A program made the position numbers and the translations under genes. A stretch of DNA of 64,000 bases. Origin: Carposina sasakii. Taxonomy: Eukaryota; Arthropoda; Insecta; Lepidoptera; Carposinidae. Under the pieces are notes generated by a model, which did no database searches, was not told where the DNA came from, and saw only the letters and a list, made by a program, of their open reading frames with translations. Of this stretch, positions 9,295 to 21,300 are shown piece after piece; within the stretch, counting starts at the first letter, position 1, and every line of letters starts with the position of its first letter. The stretch spans positions 5,456,001 through 5,520,000 of the forward strand of contig CP053157.1 of NCBI GenBank assembly GCA_014607495.2, written 5' to 3'.

Positions 9295-11030
9295 CAAAAC
9301 GTACGTTTAGGCTCTTGCCAAATTATCAAAAAGAAGAAAAAAACTTGATATATTTGCAAAATTTTGTGAAATGTTGAAATGCAATTAAAAACTTCTAAAC
9401 CAGTAAAATTCGTTGATAGCTTTAAAAAAATGAAAATCAGTGAGTTTGTATAAATTGTGTTAATTCCACGAACGTATAAAGAAAAATAGAGTGTTGTCAC
9501 TGTACAAACCGTAATGGCGGCGACTCCTGCATGTATGCATATTTTCTAGTAGGCTTGGAGCTTACTATGGTTTGCATGTGGGAGTAGATAATTAAATTAT
9601 GTGGATACATGTGTATTGTGTGGGGATGTCCCCACTCAATGAAGTAGACGTTACCGAGCTTATTATAAATGCTTCAGTCTGTGTAGGGACAACGCTCCGT
9701 CTGTAGTTTTTTATACGTCCATGGAAGATTCGAATGAATTTTTTAAATCATATTATAATAAATAGACAGGTTTGTTTCTAATATTAGAACTAAGATCATT
9801 TGTTGATCTATATTAATTCAACGTCAATTCAAGACAATAAAATAATGCAATATAAGAACATAATATTATGATATGACTACAATTTATTTGTTGAAATAAG
9901 TATTTATTTTTGAATCTTAGTTAACTGACTTTTTATCTTCAATTATTCTCTCAATTCTGTTATGTTAATGTAACTTACATTTATTTCGTGATATAATGAT
10001 GTCGAATGCATAAAATATTCTAATGCAATGTGTATTATGTAGATCTTTTTAGATGTCTAGTCTTACGTCATAATATAAGTTTGTTCATGTTGTCAAACTA
10101 AATTAAGTATGTCTATTATAAATGTTAATTGCAGGGGTAAGTCCCCCTTACTCTACTTATATACAACGTGTTAACATTACCATCAATACACCCAGTTGCA
10201 CAAAGGATCATCTAATGTCGACAAGTGCATAGTACATACAGTTTTAATGCGTTATTCAAAACCATGAGACCTATGGAATTAAAAAAAATTAAAGCTTACA
10301 TAAGCTTACTTAAGAATAATTTTTGTGGTGTGAACAGAAACCAGTTTTTTTATGTCCAGTTGCGATGCGTTCTTTTCAATGTAATAAATAATACGTAGGT
10401 ACATATGGTATGCTTAAGGAATATATATGAAAAAATTAGCTTTTTGATTTGAAGCAAAATTACTTGTTCGATTTTGGGTTGATCCAAAATTCTAGAAATA
10501 CGTTGTATATGAACGATGTATCTCAGCAGCTATCTTTTAATTACAGTTACATTATTTAGCGTGTACTTACCGTTAGATATACTTACCATGTTTATTACTG
10601 ATATTATTAATCTCGAATATGTCTCATAATGTAGGTTATTTTAATTCATTTTAATTTGACATGGACTCACTCTAGCCAATTTTGAGGGTAAAAAAAAACA
10701 AAAAAGTGTGATCTAAATTAAAAATTAGGCTGATCGTTGTGATAGAAATTAGAAATTTTACAACATACCTTTGTATGTTGTTAAATTAAATTAGTCAACT
10801 CATAGCTTTTTTATATTATTTTATTTGTTACAAAATTAACGCAATTTAATAAGTACATAGTTTTAGTCATGTTGAAATAATTATTTATTGGAACATTTGT
10901 GTAGGTAAATATTTTTATATCTGTGCTTAAAGCATACCTACACACTTATTTTGTTATCATTTTGTGATATTAAGAAATAAAATATTGAACGAACTTATTT
11001 TTTCCATTTCTAACCTAACGCCTTATTTCT
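9295..11030 (+). other. SPATA20 3' UTR and downstream AT-rich stretch
   Basis: There is no further open frame of interest. Candidate polyadenylation signals AATAAA lie at 9836-9841 and 10976-10981; the first would give a 3' UTR of about 560 bases. A repeat fragment at 9510-9660 lies within it. Confidence 0.4.
9510..9660 (+). repeat. Interspersed repeat shared with 30325-30442
   Basis: AATGGCGG, then TATTTTCTAGTAGGC and GAGCTTACTATGGTTTG are found here and, as reverse complement, at 30325-30442. The family is not recognised; no coding frame or terminal repeat was seen. Confidence 0.55.
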
Positions 11031-11035
11031 CATAC

Positions 11036-11150
11036 TAGTGGCCAGCCCTCGCTTCGCTTCGGTACATATCCTCTAAAATTTGGAATTCCCGTTTGTACAC
11101 CCTCCACCAAATCTGATCAAAGGAAACCAACTTACTGTAATCTGTAATAG
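11036..11150 (+). mobile_element. Fragment of a common non-LTR-type repeat
   Basis: ACTAGTGGCCAGCCCTCGCT, then TCGCTTCGGTACATATCC, then CCACCAAATCTGATCAAA follows the same general plan as 7565-7745. It is short and degenerate. Confidence 0.35.
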
Positions 11151-11177
11151 ACTAGAAGCTATCAGCGAATAATCAGT

Positions 11178-11287
11178 GGGGTAAGCACGAACCTTTTTAC
11201 GCGGCGTAACGCTAGCGACTCGCTAGCAAAATCTATGTGATTTGACAGTTTGACGCTACGGACTATCGAGAGGTTCGTGCTTACCCC
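11178..11287. mobile_element. 110-bp MITE with GGGGTAAGCACGAACCT termini
   Basis: The inverted termini are GGGGTAAGCACGAACCT and AGGTTCGTGCTTACCCC, a perfect match over 17 bp. The interior has TTTACGCGGCG and CTACGGACTATCGAGAGG. A second copy at 22478-23028 has another element inserted. Confidence 0.85.
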
Positions 11288-14200
11288 TCAGGAGTCTTAC
11301 CGCTAGGCTATGGTCGATTCTGATCGTCGCACATAAACCTAAACTTAAGATTAGCTTGTAAGAGTTAGTTTAAAGTTACTTTGTGAGCTGTTCATAACTA
11401 AAATTCCCCTACCATAGATTATAATCATTAGAATATAGATAGAAGATGAGATATCTAAGCCTCGTAAATAAGCCCCCTGAAAAAAGGACATAGCAGATAC
11501 GTAAGTGGACTTATGTTCTGGCAAATACACGGACCTCCTTCATGCGACCTCCGACGAATGTATTCTACGAAGCGCAGTATAAACCAATCACTAACATGTC
11601 AAAACTGAATTTACTTGCACAGGGTGTTATTTATTGATTGCACTTACCGACTGTTGACCTTTGAAGATGCTAATAAAGTGCGTTTCACCGAATAGTTCCT
11701 TTGGATGATGGCACTAGTTACTATGTGCATGACTACATTATCTGTGTCACTGCATACAAAATATGTTAGTTCCGAAATCAACCATAGCATTCTATAGACT
11801 CTATATGAGTTAGTTTCTTTTTTATTTTACGCTATACAGTGCTTTTTTAAATTTTTGGAGAAACAAAAATTAGAGTGGCCCTCTTTCTTTTTATGACATA
11901 CTCACGTATGAATTTTTACTCTCTTTGTAGTCTATTTATTTTACCAATAAAAAGACAATAGCTGAATTTCATAATTGTATTTCTCATTTATTTCGTATTA
12001 TTAGACATACATAAACAACGTATAATAGAACAGAGACATTGAAAAGATTATTTTAACACTGCACATAAACTTTAGTCATAATGGAATCATAGGACCGTGA
12101 TTATGTTTTTTTTTAGTATCTTAACTATTTTTATGACAGTTACTTGAATTGCACCTGTATTTAAATTTAATTATGAGTTTCAACTCGACAAACCTGTACC
12201 GTATGTATACTACTACCACGACTTTTAATACCTAATGGTTTGAATTAATTAAACTTATTCTTTCATATGTATGGTGGTCGTCGTCATTTATTAAAGTTAA
12301 CATTTATTAAATTATTCAGCCATTACAAATTTTGTACAACACAAAAATTAAATCGTCATGAAATACTAGGTAGGCAGTCACTTTAAAATTAATATGAATC
12401 CATTATATAAACTCGTGGTAGTGGTAATAAATGCTGGAACAAGCCAAAAACAACAATCACATTATTTCACAAAATAGTTACCTATTTCCAATCGAATTTT
12501 CTTAGATATGATTATTTATAACGTACAACACGTATCCTAGTCTAATTACGAGAGTACAGTATACATAATTTTTATCATTTCTTTATGATCGTCAATTTTA
12601 TATTAGTAAAAAAGATGTAGTAAGTAATTACAAATTAAAGTATATACTTTCATATTACTATCACATAATATTTTAGTTGCTAATAGTTGAGAATTAACAT
12701 ATTTAGGCTCGGATCGAATTTACTAATTAAATGCAAAACAAATATTTTATAGCACTTGAATGAAACAAAAAATATGGAAAGTACAACATTTCATTGTCTT
12801 TAAAAAAAAACCAATTGATTCGAAAAGTATAACGGAGCGTTTACACTACACATGAGCAAGAATAAAGAATTACTGTTCTTGTAACTTATTTTCTTTGAAA
12901 GGAGGCTACTTTCTCATGACTGCTCCGCGTAACTCTTAGATTCAAAAATAAATCCTTATAATTTTTATATAGTTACAAAATGCCAAATAATACAATAATT
13001 CCATCGATCACGGACCAATCTGCAATCTATATTTAAATTTCCATATACTATTATTTCCGACAGTCCAAGCGATAACAGAAAAAAATTCGATAGTTCCAGA
13101 AAAAAAATCTAAATTCATACAACTAACTACATTTAATACAAGTTATAAATATTAAATATCACATTAAACTAATGTCAGTTCAGTCGAATATTACCAACTA
13201 TGTACTTACCAACTTACCTATGCTAGATACACACGAGCGGGCTGTTAAAGGACTTTTTACAGTATTCACATATTATAAGCCACACTATTCTGAGCCATTT
13301 GAAATTAATTTACATCGGTAGGCTTGTTTTCTCACTTGCGACCGGTCGGCATCCGATTGCGAAACGTCAAAACGGTACTACTCGAGCAAATCTATGCATA
13401 TCCTATGTTTGTAATGCGCCAATTGATATATTTACGCATATTGAAGATTGTCAATACGACTGACTTGAAAATTTGAAACTGACGCAGGATAAATTGACAA
13501 TCGTTTTGTTATTTATAATCGCACCGAATGTCAAGTTTTAGCCGCTGGCGCCGATATTACAGAACCGGTCGTCTTGTGGAAAGTAAAAAACAAAGATTAG
13601 ACAAAAACAAACGGTCGAAACACATTGCGGACATGGACTCTTGGTCCATTCGACATCAGAGTTCTTTGTAATCATGAAAATATCTTAGTGGTTTTTTTTC
13701 TTTTTTTTTAGAAACAGCAAGAGTGCCAAAAACGTCTGAGGCTCACGAAGAGGCATGAGCGAATGGCGCATTGACAGAAACGATCAGTAAAAGTGCAATT
13801 GACCGTGGGGACAGAATTAAAGCTATATATCGATATAGTTCTGGCAGGATAACAGTCAAGTCAATTATCAAGCGAAAACTTGACAAGCCAGTTTAAAAAG
13901 TCAGGGTCACAAGGGTGCGGCACAGAAAAATGTTTGGCAGTTCATATATTACTAAAGCAAGCAATGGATAGTATACAAGGCCCGAAACACGCCGAATAAT
14001 CACGAAGGCGAGCAAACAGCTTATCTTATACATGAAGCAACAGAAAGGCTTAGGGAAATACTATAAGTAGTACACTACAGAGAGCCCGTCAACGTTTGCA
14101 GCATAGCCCAACTTACAACATTGCAGATTAAAGTTAAATTAGAATTAGCACACACGACCTCTTTTTATATTTATGTCATAAAAGGAAGACGGCATGATGT

Positions 14201-15469
14201 ATGTATGCGATATTATATCCAGCAATAACCTTGGAAAAGAATGCTATGTAGAAAAAAATCGCCAATAGACCCGCTAGTGGACCTTAAAAACAAATGTCAA
14301 GTTTTCCAGATTGTCTAGACATTTTTCTAGGTTGCTAAAGTAGTTGCTGGGTTTCAAAAAAGGATATTCCCTCTGTAGAAAGCTCTTTATTGCATTTCGC
14401 TGAACACACCCCTTCTGTTACACGCGTATAGTTTTAAAGATTCGCTGCACTCGCCTCCGAATCCGGTGCTATCAGGCTACCTACAAGCATTAAACCTAAC
14501 GCACACTGTCATTTCAAGTCTTGTAAAGAGCAAGATTATATCTTTTTCTTTCTCAGATACGCAAAAGTATATCGTTTGCTTGCCAATGGCCAAACAGATC
14601 TACTTGTAGCGTTTCTATAATCAAGTGTAGTTAAGTACCTAATTAAACTATTGTGGTAACATAAGTGCTCTGGATTACCTACGCCATGCGTCTGTTTGTT
14701 TTTTTTTTTTTGTTAAAATAGATATAAAATATTCATGTACCATTCACAGACAAACGATACACTTCTTTTGTATGAAGTAGAGAAAACCTAACATTTCCAT
14801 GTTTGTAATATTGGATTTAATTTCAACAAAGTCAACTAATCTTGCAATCTAAAATCTGACTAATTACATGTATTCAATCACCGTGTTCTTAAATTGCAAG
14901 ATTTTCACTTTGAATTGATTTTGAGTCTAAAATGTCAATAACAATTTTTTGTCACTAATGGGTTTATACAAACTTTGTACAATACATTTAAATTAATTAA
15001 GTTGTGAGTCGAGTCACTTAAATTCCCAAATTTTTGTGACATATTTGTGATGTCTTAATATTAGAATAGATGAAACTTTAGTGCATATAATCCCAAAAGA
15101 AAATGACACAAAAATTGCTTAAAGTATGAACTTTTTTACGATTCCAGCAATTAAAGTTTTGGATTAAAGTCACCAAAGTTTCAATGTATGTACCATTTAA
15201 GTACATATCTATAAATATCATTATTTACGCTCATGTGTATTTAACTTGCCTAATATAAGCATTATTCAAGCATATACCCAAATATTTCCTTCCAAGGCCT
15301 GAGTAAAATGCAAAACGATAGACAGAGGTAGATTGAAATGTTTTGTTCTAAAATATCAGAATTGGGTTATAAAAGCAATCGGTGTTTAAATACAATGGTA
15401 AACGTTTACCCATTTATTCTTATTTTAGCTTAAGTCTAACCTATAAATCAAGTTTAGTCATTTCTGTCC
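11288..15469. other. Intergenic, no gene recognised
   Basis: AT-rich sequence between the convergent SPATA20 and USP22 genes. A fragment at 11308-11350 matches the 18177 MITE. Positions 11680-11780 resemble 26141-26229 (AATAGTTCC, TCTGTGTCACTGCATAC). Homopolymer T tracts occur, for example at 14699. No conserved reading frame was seen on either strand. Confidence 0.6.
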
Positions 15470-15592
15470 ACTATAGTCAGATTTTTCAATGTTTTAACTG
15501 ATGAATAAATTAAATGCCGTCTTTCTCTAAAACGTGATGAAGATAGAGATAGCATCAACTTTACCTATCTGACTATTGGAAAAATCGTCCCT
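15470..15592. mobile_element. MITE of the AATGGTCAGATA family, copy 1
   Basis: It is bounded by ATAGTCAGATTTTTCAA and TATCTGACTATTGGAAAAAT. Relatives with inverted TTTTCCAATGGTCAGATA-like ends lie at 17691-17786, 37630-37766 and 53317-53391. Confidence 0.55.
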
Positions 15593-15763
15593 AAACTGTC
15601 CTAAACTTATTCAGTGTTATCTTGATTGCAGTTGGTTTTTGTTACCGCAAAACGGCACGACAGTTTTATGGCTTGACTTGGCAAAATAGACTTATGAAAT
15701 GGCGGCCTTGTCTTTATCTTTTGACATAACAGAAGGGTGTTCTCAATCGTGGAATTATAGGTC

Positions 15764-16525
15764 TTTTTACCCGACTGCGCGACGCAAAGGAGTGGTATTG
15801 TGTTTAACAGGCTATGTATGTATGTATGTATGTTCCTTTGAAGCACTACACAGACCAAACGCCTCAGCCGATTTTTATGATTCATACGTCAATCGATTCC
15901 TCTTAGTCCGGCGAGTGTCACTAAAGACATGACGTTAGTGAAAATCCAATATGGCGACTACTGGACGCCATTTTGTGAAAATGAAAAAAATGAAAGTCGA
16001 CAAACTATATCGAGTGGGGTATCGTTGAATAGGTGTTTAAAAATATTTTTTTAGGTTTCTCTCAACATTTTTTGATTCAACTAACCGTTTAGGATCTATA
16101 TCGATTGAAAGTTGCGTAACAACCATTCTTACATATAAGTTTTTAGACAGTAGCAAGACGAAAACTTCTCGCTGCCTGGTACTCATAACAAAAAAGTATA
16201 AAATAAAAAAACATAATTTAAAAAATCCAAAAACCCGAGTGCTTAAAAAAGAACCAAATAATGTAGGTACATAATAAAAAAAACTGAAAAGAAAAAAAAC
16301 AAGCACTTAGATGTCCGGTGGTCTAGAATTCTATAATATTATTATGGAATTAATACTATTGAAGAACATAAAATATTTTCTAATGATCGTAATATAACAA
16401 CTGAACATTCGGGATCCATTATCCGACAGCCAAGCTAATAATATTTCAATGGATCCTGGCTGTTCAGTTGTGTACCTACATTATTTGGTTCTTTTTTAAG
16501 CAGTCGGGTTTTTGGATTTTTTAAT
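15764..16525 (+). mobile_element. Composite fold-back element, copy 1
   Basis: It begins TTTTTACCCGACTGCGCGAC, then GCAAAGGAGTGG and a GTAT microsatellite, then AAGCACTACACAGACCAAAC and CAATATGGCGACTACTGG. It ends with inverted arms: AATCCAAAAACCCGAGTGC (about 16226) against GCAGTCGGGTTTTTGGATT (about 16500), holding a hairpin with TGTCCGGTGG and GGATCCATTATCCGACAG. The right hairpin arm is deleted here. Other copies: 38093-38851 (inverted) and 48876-49850. No transposase frame was seen. Confidence 0.75.
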
Positions 16526-17690
16526 TTTCAAGACTTTTTCGCCAAGCCGTAGTCAAAATATCTATGAATCAATGAATGAATCTTTATTCGCATTAAATGT
16601 CATTTTTTCATTCATAGAGTAAGGTCGTAGTTAAATTGCTAATACTACAGACAGACAACACGTTAAATTATCAGCTAATGTTTATAGGAATGATCATACA
16701 CACGGCGATAAAGGTTGATTTGAATATGTCCTTTTCCGGGACTGAATCTCATTTGATTCTATGCCATTATGTTATGTTTTATTTTGTTAGATTTGAACCG
16801 ATTGTTTAAACGTCAATAATGAGTAATATCGTCACAATGTTTTAGTTTATATCGAACGAAAATTTTATGAATTTGTCCGTTATATAAATGAATGATAATA
16901 ATATAATTTTTAATTGATAACAAGTATATTTTTGACTGACATCTGAATATTAATTAGATTCAATTATTCCATATGATTAATTAAATAATTACGGACAAAC
17001 AATAAATATAATTATGTAAACTCATAATGTCACTAATTTTGTATGATTAGATTTCAAAGACTAATTGCTAATTTATTAAAGCTTAAAAACTAACAAATTC
17101 GTGAATGATTTCGCGGAAAAACATCAAATATGATTATTTTAAAGAACTTTTTTTTTTCAAACTTCTACACACTAATATCACGAGCAAGAACTTGACTTTT
17201 CCTTACATATCCGAAAACTTGTATATTTTAAAAAGCGAAACTCACATTAGAGTTGAACATTCGAATACAAGCTAATAATTACACAGTAAGTATACATTTT
17301 GAGATTTAATGTTCCGGGGCTTTTTATTTTTAAAAAATCCAACATGGCCGGTCTAAGCAAATAATACAAAGCTATAAACATTCAAACCGCCATTTAAATT
17401 TATAAACACCTTAAATAATAAATCGAATATCATTTCTTCCGTCTTTGGTTATCATACGTATAATTTTGTGTAAATGCCGAATGATTAAATTGATTTAATA
17501 AGCTTAGAACCCCGGAACTGACTACACGTGAGTCGACACACCGCAAAGATAACTGATATTTACAGAGCGTAATTAGATTTAGTAATTTTACAATTAGTAG
17601 GAGCTCCTATTTTCATTGGGTAAGCAGTTCAGTAGATAAGCTGACTGTTAGTTAAAAACATCAAACTGTAAACAGTATTTTGGACGTATT

Positions 17691-17786
17691 TAGGGCCATT
17701 TTTCAAATGGTCAGACGGCCTATCTCAAGGATACATTTGATGCTGATTTGATTCTTCCTTCAGATAGGCAGACAAAAAAATCTGCA
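17691..17786. mobile_element. MITE of the AATGGTCAGATA family, copy 2
   Basis: TAGGGCCATTTTTCAAATGG, TCAGACGG at the left and TTCAGATAGGCAGACAAAAA at the right form diverged inverted ends. Confidence 0.45.
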
Positions 17787-17846
17787 CTTAAGCTAATAGT
17801 ACCCAGCAAATAACTAGTGCTTATTGTCTTTCGGAAAGCATCGCAT

Positions 17847-17852
17847 TTTATT
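17847..17852 (-). terminator. Candidate USP22 polyadenylation signal
   Basis: AATAAA on the minus strand, about 475 bases past the USP22 stop codon (18327). It is chosen as the first canonical hexamer seen downstream. No cDNA support. Confidence 0.3.
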
Positions 17853-18176
17853 CTCGTTTTCTCTCTTGCAAATGGCGAACCGATGATTGCAAAGACAGAT
17901 TAAGACTGTAGTCACTTGAATAAGCTGCTAAATTGTTTTTTTTTTACAAAGTCTAATTACGCTCTATAGTTCTCAGCCAAAGATGGACCCACCTTCCTCT
18001 TAAATATGAAAATAACATTACAACAAAGGTCGTTGTCATTTGGAATTAAATTGCACATTGTTAAAAAATAAATCTTAATGTAAAACTAGCTTTATGCCGT
18101 CAGCATTAAAACTCAAGGTTCGGTGGCAGATCGTCTTCAGGAGTGTCGCTACACTAAGGTAATAATATGGTCGATT

Positions 18177-18311
18177 TCGACGGTCACACTTAAACGTAAA
18201 CGTAAATTGAGTCCTACCTGTCCCTTTCTCTCTCAGCCATTTATGTTAAGAACGGAAAGGGAGAGACCAGACTAAGGTTATTACGTAAGTATGACGGCCA
18301 GAATCGACCAT
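18177..18311. mobile_element. 135-bp MITE in the USP22 3' UTR
   Basis: Inverted ends ATGGTCGATT and AATCGACCAT are flanked by AT-rich target sequence. The interior matches 4897-5033. It lies 15 bases beyond the USP22 stop codon, so it is transcribed in the 3' UTR. Confidence 0.75.
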
Positions 18312-18326
18312 ATGAATAGGTAATAT

Positions 18327-18378
18327 TTACGCTTCGACTTCGTACTCCAATACAGTCTTGTGGTAAAATAGAAGATAT
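18327..18378 (-). CDS. not/USP22: USP22 exon 7 (terminal, 52 nt)
   Basis: On the minus strand, a tttatttccag acceptor precedes ATATCTTCTATTTTACCAC. Joined to GG from exon 6 it reads [17 protein letters not shown] then TAA, matching the conserved EGYLLFYHK..LEYE C-terminus of USP22. Exon 6 has a strong donor, GAAGG/gtatgt, in the matching phase. This exon is too short to appear in an ORF scan. Confidence 0.93.
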
Positions 18379-21300
18379 CTGGAAATAAAAAATAATATCT
18401 TATAATATAAAAATGAATCGCTGAATGTGTTGGTAAGCGCAGATGAACAACTGAACCGATTAAGCAAATTCTTTTTTTAGAATATTTCTTGAACTACGAG
18501 GATGGTAGTTAAGGAAGAAAAATTTTAAAAATTGCGTGGAAAAGTCCCCTTCTGACCCATGGCACTACCAGACCACACTACCGGTAGTGTCGCGGAGAAT
18601 TTTTCGTCCCTTCTGCACTACTAGCCAGTAGTGCCGTGGGTACTTTATGAAGGGTCTAACATCTTCGTTCCCATCGACCTACTACTAGATAAGTAACTAA
18701 ATTAAAAAATTATTTCAAACACTTTCCAATATAAAAGCCAAAAATAATGGGAATAAAACAAAACGACCCAATTTACGCATATTAGTAAGTTTTTAGCGCA
18801 TAAAGTATAGTAACTAAGTACTTAGTAGTAATTTGCATAGAGGTTACATATAAACTTAAATTTTTACAAAACAATCCGTGCTTCTTACTTGTCAATATAA
18901 AAAAATATTTTTTTAATTTAGTTACCTATGTAGTAGTAGGTCGATGGGAACGAAGATGTTAGACCCTTCATAAAGTACCCACGGCACTACTGGCTAGTAG
19001 TGCAGAAGGGACGAAAAATTCTCCGCGACACTACCGGTAGTGTGGTCTGGTAGTGCCATGGGTCAGAAGGGAAAAAGTCCAATATCAATTTTTCTATAGC
19101 GGCCACCCACGACTTTGTTCATGAAGGTGACATGGAGGGGTAGGTAGGTAGTGAATTGAAAATAGCACACAGATAGATAAATTCGCGCTAAATACCTACC
19201 TACATAAAATGAAGACTACATAGAAGATATTATCGCGAAGCTTCCCAAGTAAACATAACCATGGCAACCAATCTAAAAATAAAACATCGAAAATTTTCCT
19301 TATCAATGCTTATTATTTATTTATGAGAACAAGTAGCAGTACCTAACACCTGATGAATTCTACTAATATTAGGTATACGTTGCCTGTGCCGATGCGGGGA
19401 TTGTGCATTTTGTGCGGACCGCGAGTGCGTCTTTTCATAAAAATGCCATTTTTCTCATTGATGTGTGCAAAACTACCTTTGTTATTTCCGTAATTAGTAA
19501 TTACATGTATTTAATATTTTTTTATAAACAAACTAAAGTGCAGACTGCGATGGCCATTTGATTTCTTAAAATGGACCCCGACTAAGCTAATTGCTGACCC
19601 CTGCACTAGAATATATCAGATGTTTGTCCTCACGTGCATGTCGTAAGAGTCGACTAAGAAACTACACATTTTCTCAGGCGACCAGCTAGCAAATTGTCAC
19701 TTGTCATTTAAATCTTTTCCCGCTATGCTAAACGTGGTTATGCTAAACGTGGTTATGGGATCATTTTCACAATCCTGTAGTTCTGGCTACCCCATTTATG
19801 AAGCGACAGCACCCCGTCCGTTATTTTTATGCGTTCATGACAAAGACGAATACATACCCTTCGCTATCTAAGACCTCTCGAAGCGAGGCCCTAGTTATCA
19901 TGTGGTCGTCGCACTTGAACCAGCTCCCTTTCATCTGCCTCACATACGCGGTGTAATGTCCAGCGTCCAGCGAGCCCAAATGGTTCACAACCGCGAACAA
20001 GGAATAGCGATTATCCTCAAACATATCCCCGGGAGCGTTATTATTATCCGCTCCAACGTCCACCGCTCTGCGATGAGACGACATGAACGGAGTCATATCC
20101 AACTCGGCTGGGAAGGAAACGAACGCGGATATCTTCCTGTCAATTTGCGATGAGTGCTCAAACCGTTTCAAGTGAAAACTGGCGACTATTGGCAGGGTTT
20201 CGAGCGTCAGTTGTTTCGTCGATTCCCTGTGCACGCGACAGTTGGCACACTTGATCTTCGCTCCGGCGCCTAAATGCTCCGCTCTAGTAAAGCGCTCGAG
20301 ACACGCTTGTAGCGACCCTGGACCGGCCACATCGAGGCTTATATCCCAAAAGGGGTCGATTGTCGTGGACACGCCGGAACAAGACGTGCATACAACGTCG
20401 CTCTGCAGTCCACCGGTAAAGATTTGGTCTATAATGCAGTTGCATCGGCCGTTCTCTGGCTTCTCTACTGGTTCTTCCACTCCGTTCATGCAATGCCTGA
20501 AGAGATAAATGATATATCTAACTAAGTTTATTCTAGAATAGTTGTTCTTAAATTGTGGTCCGCGCATCACCAGAGGTCTAACTGTATGAGGTCCGCCATC
20601 GTATCTATGGAATCAATACATACATAAATACCAGCCCGTAGTTAGTAGTTTTAGATAACTTCAGTATAATGTAGTTAGACGGTGAAGTTTGATCTCAGTC
20701 TGGGGCCTTTACCATAAAAATTATTTCATGTACGAATTTTTATATTCTAATAATATAGCTGTTGCCCGCGGCTCCGCTCGCGTGGACGTCGCTTATTGCG
20801 AGGAAGGGGTATGAAAAATAGATAGTAGCCGATTCTCAGACCTATTGAATACGCATATAAAATTTCATAATGATCGGTCAAGCCGTTTCGGAGTAGTATG
20901 GCAACTAACACTGTGACACGAGAATTTTATATATTAGATTGTCACTTAGCCATACCCGAGAATGATTGGCGTCAGGCAGCTGCAGGCCGTAAAAACAAAC
21001 GTCAAATCCTTGGCAATATGATTTTCGTTCGAACCATAATGCTCCGACCCCAAAAACAATAGAATAAGGGCAGGAAAACGATGTAAAGCTTTAAAATCGT
21101 CTACTCTACCTATGTAAAACGTCAAGAGTGGCAATGAAGAACTCGTGCGCATCTTGTTGCTCGTAGCCCGCTAGGTGGCGTGCGTGCGTCCAGATCAGGT
21201 GCAGCAGCCGATTCAGGTTCAGAGGCGTCTTGGCTCCAGAATAGAACTCCTGGAAGTTCATTCGTGATAAGATTTTTAGAATTCGATCCGACATTTGAAA

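Noticed and set aside
13690..14090. Possible degenerate coding remnant (AAACAGCAAGAGTGCCAAAA region)
   Set aside because: No frame stays open for more than a few dozen codons and no family motif could be recognised.
19827..19857. USP22 C-terminus VFVFVMNA from reading through exon 6
   Set aside because: The donor GTATGT at 19857-19852 and the terminal exon at 18327-18378 give the conserved GYLLFYHK..LEYE end.
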